From positions 1 through 40,107 of IMG/VR virus record IMGVR_UViG_3300049255_000036: a stretch of 40,107 nucleotides of DNA; one strand, given 5' to 3'. A program made the position numbers and the translations under genes. The notes below the pieces were generated by a model, which saw only the letters and a list, made by a program, of their open reading frames with translations, was not told the origin of the DNA and made no database searches. Source of the DNA: a virus. This document shows positions 28,112 to 36,222 of the stretch, piece by piece. Numbering within the stretch: the stretch's first letter is position 1; every line of letters begins with the position of its first letter.

Positions 28112-28537
28112 ATGACCGTTACAGCTAACGTACAAAAATTGGTCGACGGACCGCGCAACTATGTTGTGCGGCTGTCGGCCACGATGGCAAACACTGACTC
28201 GGAGTCCTTGGTCAAGAAAGTCGATATTACAACACTTAGCTCCGATAGCGGCAGCGGTCCTCTTGCACAAGCGCCTATGCGTCTCAAATTGCTGCGCACC
28301 GTCTACAGCACGCAGAATCTGATTGTGACCCTGTTTTGGGGTGGTACCCCAAATCTGCTGTTTGAAGTGCTGCCGCCAAACCACATGGGGGTCAAAGAGC
28401 ACTTTATGTACGGCGGTATCGAGGATAGTGCGAGCAGCTACACCGGCAACGTGTTTTTGACGACCGAGAGCTTCGGCTCCAGCATCTCGGACGCGCAGTA
28501 TGACGTGACGCTGTTTTTTTGTAAAAAGTACAGCTAA
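28112..28537 (+). CDS. Hypothetical structural protein (141 aa)
   Basis: Beta-rich protein (MTVTANVQKLVDGPRNYVVR, NLIVTLFWGGTPNLLFEVLP) between two virion genes. No family recognised. Its stop shares one base with the next ATG (TAATG), so expression is coupled with the tail protein downstream. Confidence 0.75.
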   Translation: MTVTANVQKLVDGPRNYVVRLSATMANTDSESLVKKVDITTLSSDSGSGPLAQAPMRLKLLRTVYSTQNLIVTLFWGGTPNLLFEVLPPNHMGVKEHFMYGGIEDSASSYTGNVFLTTESFGSSISDAQYDVTLFFCKKYS

Positions 28538-29532
28538 TGAATACACCACGCGACCGCGCTAAACGGTTCGGCCAGTGGTACGCGCCAGGCGAATGGAACG
28601 TCTGGTGTCAGCGCTGCGGCCGGAAAATAAAATCGAGTGCCGCGCGCAAAGAGTGGGATGGCCTGTGGCTGTGCCAAGAGTGTTATGACGAGCGCCAGCC
28701 ACAGGATCTGGTGCGCGGCGTACCGGACCGGCAAGCCACCTCGTTTTCGGCACCAGAGTCACCGGACGCGATCATACCACTTTACGATCTGCCGGTCACC
28801 GGCCTTACGCTCAACACGTTTACGTCCGGTCCAGAAGACCTCTGGGACGGCGTCAACACCATACAAGTGCAGGTAAGCGGCGGTGCTTTGGCCAGCACCA
28901 CGGATCTAGGTGTTCTTAATGGTGCCAACATGTGCGCCGTCATGAACAGCGCCAGCCAGTGGGAGATCATTCAATTTGTTAACGCCACTATGACCGGCGT
29001 TAACACCTACGCTTTATCGCGCCTGCTGCGCGCTCGCGTTGGAACCGAGCAGGCAATGTACGGCACATTTCCGGTTAACTCGCCGTTTGTGTATCTTGGT
29101 CAGTCGTCGCAAGCCGTATATGACCAGCTGCAGCAATATTTCAGCGTCGACGTCTTTCCTTTTTCGCCGTGCTACGTGAGTTTTTATACTGACGCCGACG
29201 GTGACCTTATTATCGATTGGATTCGACGATCAAAAATACCACGCATAGATCAAGACGATTTCGATCCGACACTAGGCGATCCAGTCGGCGAGATCGACGA
29301 ACGGTACCAAGTCGATATCCTAAACAGCTCCGGCTCGGTGGTCAGAACGCTCTATGTGGTCGGTCCGCCTGGCGTAACTTACACGTACGGCGCACAGATT
29401 GCGGACTTCGGTGCCGTACAAACCTCCTACACCGTAAACGTCTACCAAGTATCGCTGGACCAATACACCATTAACGAAGGACGCAGCTCACCGCGTCAAG
29501 CAACAGCGATCATAAGCCAGCTTCAGCCGTGA
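28537..29532 (+). CDS. Zinc-ribbon plus GTA hub-like tail protein (331 aa)
   Basis: Residues 24-49 hold two CxxC pairs (WCQRCG, LCQEC) forming a probable zinc ribbon. From about residue 90 the protein resembles the C-terminal part of GTA/lambda-J-like tail host-specificity proteins: NTIQVQVSGGALASTT, WEIIQFVNATMTGVNTYALS followed by RLLRARVGTE, then GEIDERYQVDILNSS. It would be part of the short tail or adsorption apparatus. The zinc ribbon on such a protein is unusual. Confidence 0.72.
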   Translation: MNTPRDRAKRFGQWYAPGEWNVWCQRCGRKIKSSAARKEWDGLWLCQECYDERQPQDLVRGVPDRQATSFSAPESPDAIIPLYDLPVTGLTLNTFTSGPEDLWDGVNTIQVQVSGGALASTTDLGVLNGANMCAVMNSASQWEIIQFVNATMTGVNTYALSRLLRARVGTEQAMYGTFPVNSPFVYLGQSSQAVYDQLQQYFSVDVFPFSPCYVSFYTDADGDLIIDWIRRSKIPRIDQDDFDPTLGDPVGEIDERYQVDILNSSGSVVRTLYVVGPPGVTYTYGAQIADFGAVQTSYTVNVYQVSLDQYTINEGRSSPRQATAIISQLQP

Positions 29533-30212
29533 CAAATACCACCAAATTACTGTTGCTGCCTTTGCTTTATAGCAGCCAGGCGCAAAAAGACGTCACCGTA
29601 AACCAAGCGCTAACTCAGCTCGACGCCGTTGCTCAACTATCGATTATTTCTCGGACGTTGACCACACCCCCGGTAAGTCCAAACAACGAAGACTGCTATA
29701 TCGTGCCGTCAGGCGCGACCGGCGTGTGGAGTGGCCAGACCAACAATATTGCAATTTGGTTGACCATGCAAAACGAGTGGGTGTTTCTGCCGCCGCAGCT
29801 CGGCTGGCGTGCTTGGAGCCAGCCGGATAGCACCACGGTGGTTTATACCAGTTTCGGCTGGACGACGCTGCCGGCGTCGCCGTACGTGGTCAATCAGGCG
29901 ATCACCGCCGCCACGGCGGCGCTAAGCATCAACATGGCAAACGGCTGGGACGTTAGCCTAACGGTTGGCACAAATATAACATCGGTTACCGTAACTAATT
30001 GGCCTCCTGCCGGTCAGGTCGGCCGCTTACTGATCGAAACGACAAACACCGGACCTTACAACATTTCCGGCTGGCCGGGGACCACCCGCTGGCCAAATGG
30101 TTTAGCGCCAACCCTCACACCTGGCGCTAATGCACGAGACACTTTGTTGCTCACGTCGAGCGACGGCGGCTCGACGTTCCGTGGGTATGTTCCCGCGCAG
30201 AACCTTCTTTAA
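29529..30212 (+). CDS. DUF2793 family tail-associated protein
   Basis: GTG 29529 overlaps the upstream stop. The start LLLLPLLYSSQAQKDVTVNQ, then ALTQLDAV, CYIVPSGATGVWSG and PPQLGWRAW, matches DUF2793, a family found with GTA-like and alphaproteobacterial prophage tail genes. The remaining C-terminal part is beta-rich. Probably a tail or adsorption component. Confidence 0.82.
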   Translation: MTNTTKLLLLPLLYSSQAQKDVTVNQALTQLDAVAQLSIISRTLTTPPVSPNNEDCYIVPSGATGVWSGQTNNIAIWLTMQNEWVFLPPQLGWRAWSQPDSTTVVYTSFGWTTLPASPYVVNQAITAATAALSINMANGWDVSLTVGTNITSVTVTNWPPAGQVGRLLIETTNTGPYNISGWPGTTRWPNGLAPTLTPGANARDTLLLTSSDGGSTFRGYVPAQNLL

Positions 30213-30240
30213 TATCTAGCATTATTTAGAGACCTATTAT

Positions 30241-30714
30241 ATGGCAGTTTATTCTGTTCAAGGTGCGCAAAGCACCGTCAGCACCACTTACAAGACGGCA
30301 CTTATTATCACTGCGGCTTCAAGCGGCACCATTCGGCGCGGTAAAATCTTCGATATTAACGTCGCAGCGCAGAGCGCGCCGGCATCCACGGACACGAACC
30401 TGCAATTCGACCTTTCGCGGCAGACTGCGGCCGGGACGACCACCTCGTATACGCCGGTCGCAAACGATCCAGCTGATGCAGCGTTTTCTGGGTTGGCCGG
30501 CGTCAATGCGAGCGCTGAAGGCACTATCACCAGCAACAGCTCGGTATTCAATATCGCGCTCAACCAGCGTGCGCCGTATCGTTGGCAGACCTATCTGGGG
30601 TCCGGCGGCGAGCTTGTATACCCGGCCTCCGCCTCTAACGGCTTTGCACTTCGCACACTTAGTGCCGGGTATACCGGCGCGGCCGGCGGCACGGTGTACG
30701 TACAAGAGCAGTAA
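30241..30714 (+). CDS. Hypothetical virion protein (157 aa)
   Basis: A beta-rich, Ser/Thr/Ala-rich protein (MAVYSVQGAQSTVSTTYKTA, GEGTI-like turns absent, AGGTVYVQEQ end) in the tail gene run. No family recognised. The leader is AT-rich with a weak SD. A structural role follows from composition and place. Confidence 0.72.
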   Translation: MAVYSVQGAQSTVSTTYKTALIITAASSGTIRRGKIFDINVAAQSAPASTDTNLQFDLSRQTAAGTTTSYTPVANDPADAAFSGLAGVNASAEGTITSNSSVFNIALNQRAPYRWQTYLGSGGELVYPASASNGFALRTLSAGYTGAAGGTVYVQEQ

Positions 30715-30717
30715 GAC

Positions 30718-30981
30718 GTGCGCAACCCTACGGGGTACTTGCAGGTCTTCGGACCGAATGCGACGTCAGAGTGTGACACGTTTACGTGTCACCACTGCAA
30801 TAAAGTCGTGTTTGTCAAACCGAAAGCAGATCCGGCTGATCTAGGCGGACTCTGCAAAACTTGCATGAAGCTTATTTGTCCGAAATGCGTGGACAAAGCC
30901 AAATGCGACCCTCACGAAGAAAAACTAAAGCGCGCTGAAGCGCGCTATCACTTTCGCCGCGACGCAGGTTTGACGGTCTAA
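30718..30981 (+). CDS. Cysteine-rich zinc-binding protein (87 aa)
   Basis: GTG 30718. Cysteines at 19, 24, 27, 46, 49, 54, 57 and 63 in CxxC pairs (CHHC, CKTC, CPKC) suggest two zinc sites. The block GGLCKTCMKLICPKCVDKAK is a recurrent phage pattern. Found among virion genes, so it may be a small structural or assembly factor. Confidence 0.78.
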   Translation: MRNPTGYLQVFGPNATSECDTFTCHHCNKVVFVKPKADPADLGGLCKTCMKLICPKCVDKAKCDPHEEKLKRAEARYHFRRDAGLTV

Positions 30982-30985
30982 CGTC

Positions 30986-32587
30986 GTGGTAGCCACCGTC
31001 GTCTTTTTTACCACCACAGGTGCACAGACTTGGACTGTGCCGGCCAACGTAACCTCAATCCAAATTGAGGGCATTGGCGGCGGCCAAGGCGGTCACGGTA
31101 GCCTCGTTGCCACTGGAACGGCTAATCCCATTGGCGGCGCGTATGCAACTTCTACGTTAACCGTTTCTCCTGGCAATACTGTTTATTTGTCGATTGGATC
31201 AGCGGGAAGCGGTTCTAGCGGAACATCTGTTGGCGGCACAGGTGGCGACACATGGGTTAACATTTCTACCAATGCCGCACCGTCAAGTGCATCCAACGGC
31301 GTTCTGGCAACAGGTGGAAACAGCTCCAGCACAAGCGTAGGCACGACGATTAATGCTGGCGGCGCAGGCGGCACTGTCCAAGCCTATTACGGTAAGTCTG
31401 GAGGCGGAGGCGCGGGCGGCCCTTCTGGTGCTGGATCTGCCGGTTCAAACGGAACTTCATATTCTACTGGTGGCGCAGGTGGAGCTGCTAACGGCGGTTC
31501 CCCATCAGGAGGAGCAGGCGGCAATGGCAGCATCGGCACGGCCGGGTCAGCAAATGCCGTCTGGACGCAAACGAGCAATTCGGCGACGGCTGGTCCTGGG
31601 TCCGGCGGCGGCGGCGGCGGAGGCACTTCAAACGGCACCGCGGGTTATAACGGAGGCGCTGGCGCTAATTATGGCGGCGCAGGCGGCGGCGGCGGTTATG
31701 GCTCATACATAAAAGGCATCGGCGCAAATGGTGGCCAAGGCATCGTCATCATCACTTATACAACCACAACCCAGACCGATGCCGGTTTATTTCAACCATC
31801 CGAACTTTTAAAACATTCAACCCACCTCGATACAAACCAAGCGTTTGTTTACAACCCACCGGCTGCCGCACCGACCGGTTGGTACGTGCAGCCGCAGGAT
31901 TTGCTTCGGCACCCGCCGCACCTCGACACTAACCAAAGCTTTGTGTACTTACCGCCTGCTGGGTACCCGACGCCAAGCGCGTTTTGGTATATTCAGCCGC
32001 CGGATCTGTTGTGGCATCCGCCGACCTTAGACACTCGGCAGCAGTTTGTTTACGCAGCACCCGCTGCGGCACCGAATGGATGGTATATTCAGCCGCCGGA
32101 TCTGTTGTGGCATCCGCCGACCTTAGACACTCGGCAGCAGTTTGTTTACGCAGCACCCGCTGCGGCACCGAATGGATGGTACACTCAGCCGCCGGATCTG
32201 CTGCGCCACTCACCACAGCTTGATACCAACCAGCTTGGCTTTTTGCCAGCGCCGGGTGTTCAAACTCCTACTATCTATTTCTGGTCGCAACCGCCGGATC
32301 TGCTGCGACATCCGACCGGTATTGATACACGGCAGCCGTTTGCTTACAACCCACCGACCCCGCCACCAAACGGGTGGTTTAAGCAGCCGCCGGATATACT
32401 AAAGCATCCACTGCACCTCGACACTAACCAAAGCTTTGTCTATAACGCGCTTAACGTTCCAAGCCACGGCTGGTACGTGCAGCCGCCAGACCTTTTGAAC
32501 CACCCAAGACAGCTTGATACCAACCAACCGTTCAGGTCAATTGCCGGTACCATCACCCCGCCGTCGCCATCAATTCTAGTTTTCTAA
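30986..32587 (+). CDS. Glycine-rich protein with C-terminal 32-residue repeats (533 aa)
   Basis: GTG 30986. Residues 1-40 form a small beta-rich head (TTTGAQTWTVPANVTSIQIE). Residues about 30-255 are a glycine/serine-rich region as in many tail-fibre tips and adhesins. From about 265 to 515 there are eight copies of a unit with WYxQPPDLL, then a His-Pro pair, then LDTxQxFVY and a Pro-rich link. Two neighbouring copies are identical at DNA level. Likely an extended fibre or head-surface protein that varies by repeat number. Confidence 0.8.
   Translation: MVATVVFFTTTGAQTWTVPANVTSIQIEGIGGGQGGHGSLVATGTANPIGGAYATSTLTVSPGNTVYLSIGSAGSGSSGTSVGGTGGDTWVNISTNAAPSSASNGVLATGGNSSSTSVGTTINAGGAGGTVQAYYGKSGGGGAGGPSGAGSAGSNGTSYSTGGAGGAANGGSPSGGAGGNGSIGTAGSANAVWTQTSNSATAGPGSGGGGGGGTSNGTAGYNGGAGANYGGAGGGGGYGSYIKGIGANGGQGIVIITYTTTTQTDAGLFQPSELLKHSTHLDTNQAFVYNPPAAAPTGWYVQPQDLLRHPPHLDTNQSFVYLPPAGYPTPSAFWYIQPPDLLWHPPTLDTRQQFVYAAPAAAPNGWYIQPPDLLWHPPTLDTRQQFVYAAPAAAPNGWYTQPPDLLRHSPQLDTNQLGFLPAPGVQTPTIYFWSQPPDLLRHPTGIDTRQPFAYNPPTPPPNGWFKQPPDILKHPLHLDTNQSFVYNALNVPSHGWYVQPPDLLNHPRQLDTNQPFRSIAGTITPPSPSILVF
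31985..32176 (+). repeat. Perfect 96-bp tandem duplication
   Basis: 31985-32080 and 32081-32176 are identical, 96 bp (32 codons) each, beginning TGGTATATTCAGCCGCC. The following unit has diverged. This is a recent in-frame duplication in the repeat protein gene. Confidence 0.93.
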
Positions 32588-32597
32588 AGAGATTTTT

Positions 32598-33284
32598 TTG
32601 ACAACTTCAGGCATCACGTCGCTCCCTTTAGTGGCGCAGGACGTTATAAATTTTGCGCTTCGAAAGCTAGGCGTGGTGCCACTTGGCCAGAGCGCCAGCG
32701 TCAATGAAGTCACCCCGCTGCTGACTGACCTAAACTTGATGTTAAAGGGGTGGGAGACTAGCGGTCCGCACCTGTGGCGCAAGACGTTTAGCTCTGTGTC
32801 GGTCACGCCGCTCACTCAAAGCTATTCGCTCGCAACCGACAACCCGCTACGTCTTGAAGAAGTGCGATTCCAGTACTCAGACGGTCATCAGATGCCGATG
32901 ATCGAAATGTCGCGAATCCAATACATTACGCTGCCGCTTAAAAACTCTCAAGGCTTCAGCACGCAGTGGTATTTTGACCCGCAAGAGGCCAGCCAGACGC
33001 TGTACGTATGGCCGATCCTTGCCAACCCGACCACAGAGCAGATTTGTTACACGTTTCAGCGGCGTTTTCAAATGTGCCAGAAGCTGACCGATAGTATCGA
33101 TATTACCCAAGAGTGGCTGCTGTGTATTGGGTACAGCTTCGCCGAAATGTTACTGCCGAATTACGGCATCGACGGCGAAGCGGCCGCGCGCATTGAAAAA
33201 GCAGCGCAAATGCTTCGGGCATCGGCCAAGACTTTCGACCGCGAGACCTTCGTCCAGTTTATGCCAGAGTATCGGTACCGCTAA
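32598..33284 (+). CDS. P22 gp4-like tail accessory / head completion protein
   Basis: TTG 32598 with AAAGAGA about eight bases upstream. The start VAQDVINFALRKLGVVPLGQ, then LLTDLNLMLKGWETSGPHLW and later EWLLCIGYSFAEML matches the gp4 family, which forms a ring below the portal and stabilises packaged DNA. Length (228 aa) is a little above P22 gp4 (166 aa). Adjacent to the gp10-like gene, the usual order. Confidence 0.87.
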   Translation: MTTSGITSLPLVAQDVINFALRKLGVVPLGQSASVNEVTPLLTDLNLMLKGWETSGPHLWRKTFSSVSVTPLTQSYSLATDNPLRLEEVRFQYSDGHQMPMIEMSRIQYITLPLKNSQGFSTQWYFDPQEASQTLYVWPILANPTTEQICYTFQRRFQMCQKLTDSIDITQEWLLCIGYSFAEMLLPNYGIDGEAAARIEKAAQMLRASAKTFDRETFVQFMPEYRYR

Positions 33285-33286
33285 CC

Positions 33287-34726
33287 GTGCAGACCATACC
33301 GCTGCGACTGCCGACCGAAGGTACGATCGGTCGTGACGGTCAAGAAGCCAACACTCGGCTTATAAATGCCTACGCGGAGCTTTTAGGCGAAGACCAAGAC
33401 GGCAAGGTCAAATATACGACCTATCCAGTGCCTGGGTTGACGCGGTGGTCCACCAACAGCTTTTCCGGCGCAGAGCGCGGACTTATACTGCTTGACGATA
33501 GCGACCTCATAGCAGTGCTCGGCACGCAAATCGTCGATTTCAACACGAGCGGCACCGGCACGGCGGTCGCCAACTTAACCGGCACCGACCGCCTTACGAT
33601 GGCTCGTAATCTGAACGCGACGCCGCAGATCGGGATCGTCAACTCGCTGGGTCAATATTACTATTTGCAAGGTGGCACGCTTTACCAGCCGGCCGAAGCC
33701 AACCTGCCGGCACCGAACAGCATAACGTACCTTGGCGGCTACTTCGTATTTGGCATTGGCGACGGCACAAATCGAATTTTTCACACGCCGCCGCTAGACC
33801 AAGCCACCGGCATCAGCGCGCTGGCATTCGGTTACGCAAGCAGTAGCTCTGACACTATTGTGCGTGTGTACGCTCATGCAGGATACCTGTACGTTTTCAA
33901 ATCGAAGAGCCTCGAAGTCTGGCAAAACGCTGGGACCGCGCCGTTCGCGTTCGCGCCGGTGCAGCAATATATACCGCTCGGACTTGCTGCCAAGTTCTCA
34001 CTTGCCGAGAATGAGCGCGGCATGTTTTGGCTCGATCAAAAAGGTGTCGTGCGTTACGGTCGAGACAACGCCGCGCTTCGCATAAGCACCCACACGGTCG
34101 AGCGCGCGATCGAAAGCCTGTCGGTCAGTGACCGCAGCAACATTATTGGCCACGTACTGACGTGGCAAGGCCACGAGTGCTACCAAATTAGCGCGCCGTC
34201 GCAGTGGACGTGGTGCTACGACATCGCGATGCGCCGCTGGTTTCAGCGGCAAAGTTACGGAAATGATCGCTGGATCGGAAACAATGCCATCAATTTTGCC
34301 GGGTACTACATCGTCTCAAACACGATGAATGGCAATCTTTACTATCTCGACAGCAGCAACGAAAGCGAGGACGGCGCCGAGATGGTTTTGGAGCTGTGGT
34401 GCCAAAACGGCTTTGATTTTCCAAATGGCCTTATCACAGACCGTCTCGACGTGGACGTCATCAGCGGCCAAGGGTTGGCGACTTCCTCGCTGCCAGACGA
34501 TATTGACCCGATGATAGCCGTCGACTACTCAGACGACGGCGGCAAGGTGTTCCAAGGCGAGCGAACTGCCGCGCTCGGTCAAACCGGCCAATATAACCAG
34601 ATGGTGCGGCTTAACAACTGGGGTCGCAGCTCACAAAAGGGGCGGATTTGGCGTTTCCGCGCATCGCCTCGCGTCATGCGTGGCATCCTGCAGGCAACCT
34701 TAACCGTGCGGCTAGCTAACGCATGA
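33287..34726 (+). CDS. P22 gp10-like packaged-DNA stabilisation protein
   Basis: GTG 33287, three bases after the gp4-like stop. The 479-aa product begins MQTIPLRLPTEGTIGRDGQE and continues NTRLINAYAE. It has the repetitive beta architecture of P22 gp10 (RGLILLDDSDLIAVLGTQIV, YLYVFKSKSLEVWQNAG, YDIAMRRWFQRQS), consistent with the beta-propeller part of this tail-hub protein. It would sit below gp4 and carry spikes. Confidence 0.88.
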   Translation: MQTIPLRLPTEGTIGRDGQEANTRLINAYAELLGEDQDGKVKYTTYPVPGLTRWSTNSFSGAERGLILLDDSDLIAVLGTQIVDFNTSGTGTAVANLTGTDRLTMARNLNATPQIGIVNSLGQYYYLQGGTLYQPAEANLPAPNSITYLGGYFVFGIGDGTNRIFHTPPLDQATGISALAFGYASSSSDTIVRVYAHAGYLYVFKSKSLEVWQNAGTAPFAFAPVQQYIPLGLAAKFSLAENERGMFWLDQKGVVRYGRDNAALRISTHTVERAIESLSVSDRSNIIGHVLTWQGHECYQISAPSQWTWCYDIAMRRWFQRQSYGNDRWIGNNAINFAGYYIVSNTMNGNLYYLDSSNESEDGAEMVLELWCQNGFDFPNGLITDRLDVDVISGQGLATSSLPDDIDPMIAVDYSDDGGKVFQGERTAALGQTGQYNQMVRLNNWGRSSQKGRIWRFRASPRVMRGILQATLTVRLANA

Positions 34727-35073
34727 CCATTACAAGGCCGGCCAACAAAGCCATAATTGACCCAACTAGCGGCCAGCTCACGTTGGGGTGGGACACGTTC
34801 TTTAATAACCTGCAGGTCGCGATAAACAATCTGCAGACCACCGGCTCATTTACCCTCAGCGCTGCGGCTTCTACGACTGTGACTGATGCGCGGGTTACGG
34901 CAAAATCTATCATCTCGTGCATACCGACAAACGCCGCCGCCGCTACGTTGGAGGGAGGTGCCAAGGCTTTATACGTGTCGGCGAGAACCGCTGGGGTCAG
35001 CTTCATGGTCTCTACCGCAAACGGCGCGTCGGCAGCTGGTACCGAAACATTTGCATACTCAATAATCGGATGA
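34723..35073 (+). CDS. Hypothetical virion protein (116 aa)
   Basis: ATG 34723 overlaps the gp10-like stop. The N-terminus (PTSGQLTLGWDTFFNNLQVA) is a pattern seen in small proteins near podovirus tail genes. The rest is Ala/Thr-rich and beta-like. It overlaps the acetyltransferase gene by 4 nt, so they are coupled. Confidence 0.72.
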   Translation: MTITRPANKAIIDPTSGQLTLGWDTFFNNLQVAINNLQTTGSFTLSAAASTTVTDARVTAKSIISCIPTNAAAATLEGGAKALYVSARTAGVSFMVSTANGASAAGTETFAYSIIG

Positions 35074-35501
35074 TCCGCAAAGCCACCATCGCTGACATAC
35101 CGGCGATCATAGCATTGATCCGCCTTCACTTGCCTAAACTCAAAAACAAAAACGCTGTTTTTGACGAAGCGACGTTCACAGAGTTTGCCACCCACTTCAT
35201 GATCGCTGCAACCAGCGTTGCGGCTTGGGTCAACGAACGCGACGGCAAGCTTGCAGCTTTTATCTTTGTCGGTGTTTATAAGCATTTTTTGAGCGGCGAA
35301 ACGGTCGGAAGTAAAATCCTATGGGATGCCTACCCGCAGTTCGCCGGCGCCGGCGTCGCGTTACTTTACAAGGCCGAAGCATGGTGGAAAGAGCAAGGTG
35401 CCAAGCGCTTTTTGCTGACTTGTTTTGACGAGCGCACCGAGCGCCTTTTGGCGCACGCTGGGTACCGTGAAACCGAAAAGCATTTTGAAAAGGTAATTTA
35501 A
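35070..35501 (+). CDS. GNAT-family N-acetyltransferase (143 aa)
   Basis: ATG 35070 overlaps the previous stop (ATGA). MIRKATIADIPAIIALIRLH is the classical GNAT first strand and helix. WVNERDGKLAAFIFVGVYKH gives the central strands, and ALLYKAEAWWKEQGAKRFLL with HAGYRETEKHFEK gives the C-terminal half. The acetyl-CoA loop is not sharply conserved. Phage GNATs of this kind occur between tail and ejection genes. The substrate is unknown. Confidence 0.8.
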   Translation: MIRKATIADIPAIIALIRLHLPKLKNKNAVFDEATFTEFATHFMIAATSVAAWVNERDGKLAAFIFVGVYKHFLSGETVGSKILWDAYPQFAGAGVALLYKAEAWWKEQGAKRFLLTCFDERTERLLAHAGYRETEKHFEKVI

Positions 35502-35505
35502 TCGA

Positions 35506-36222
35506 ATGGGTGTCGATCCTATCTCGCTCGGCCTCATAGGAGGCGGGTTAGCTAGCGGAGCTGGTTCTTTTTTTGGTTCGCAGTCACAAGCATCTGCACA
35601 GAAGCAGGCCGCTGCGCTGCAGCTGCAGATGTACAATAATAACAAGGCAATCCTGCAGCCGTTTATTAATAACGGCACCAACGCAGACAACCTTTACGCA
35701 AACATCAGCGGCGTGAACGGCAACCAAGCGCAGTCGACGGCAATTAACAACTTGGCCACCGACCCGTTCATATCGAGTATCTCGAAGTTTGCCACAGACC
35801 AAACGCTTGCTGCAGCCGGTCGCGGCGGAGCCGGAGTCAGCGGCAACGCACTGAGCGCGCTGTATAACAACGCCGCCAACCAATACGACAGCTATCTTAA
35901 TCAGCAGGTCGGCTATATCAATAACGCCGCCAACCGCGGCGCAACCGCCGCAAGCTCACTGGTTAACGCTGGAGCGAACGCAGCCAACAGCGCCGGCAAT
36001 TTCACGGCCGGTGCCGGCGCAAGTATCGGGTCTGGCATTGCCGGTGTAGGCAATGCGCTCGGCAACTCGCTCAATAATCTGGGATTGATTAGCTACCTGC
36101 AGAATCCGTCTATCAACGTCGGCGCCAATGGCGGCATCAACCAATATACCAATCTAAATACCTACGGCGGTTTAAACTACTCTGACCCATATGCCGGTAT
36201 CGGCAACGCACCGGCATACTAA
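35506..36222 (+). CDS. Internal virion / DNA ejection protein (238 aa)
   Basis: A Gly/Ala/Asn-rich protein: LGLIGGGLASGAGSFFGSQS at the start, a helix with QASAQKQAAALQLQMYNNNK, and an Ala/Asn-rich middle. It resembles T7 gp14 / P22 gp7-type ejection proteins, which leave the head and form part of a channel through the cell envelope. First of three ejection genes in a row, as in those phages. Confidence 0.75.
   Translation: MGVDPISLGLIGGGLASGAGSFFGSQSQASAQKQAAALQLQMYNNNKAILQPFINNGTNADNLYANISGVNGNQAQSTAINNLATDPFISSISKFATDQTLAAAGRGGAGVSGNALSALYNNAANQYDSYLNQQVGYINNAANRGATAASSLVNAGANAANSAGNFTAGAGASIGSGIAGVGNALGNSLNNLGLISYLQNPSINVGANGGINQYTNLNTYGGLNYSDPYAGIGNAPAY

Noticed and set aside
31000-32580. 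Repeats in the glycine-rich protein gene considered as a CRISPR array
   Set aside because: They are tandem in-frame coding repeats without unique spacers; no cas genes are present.
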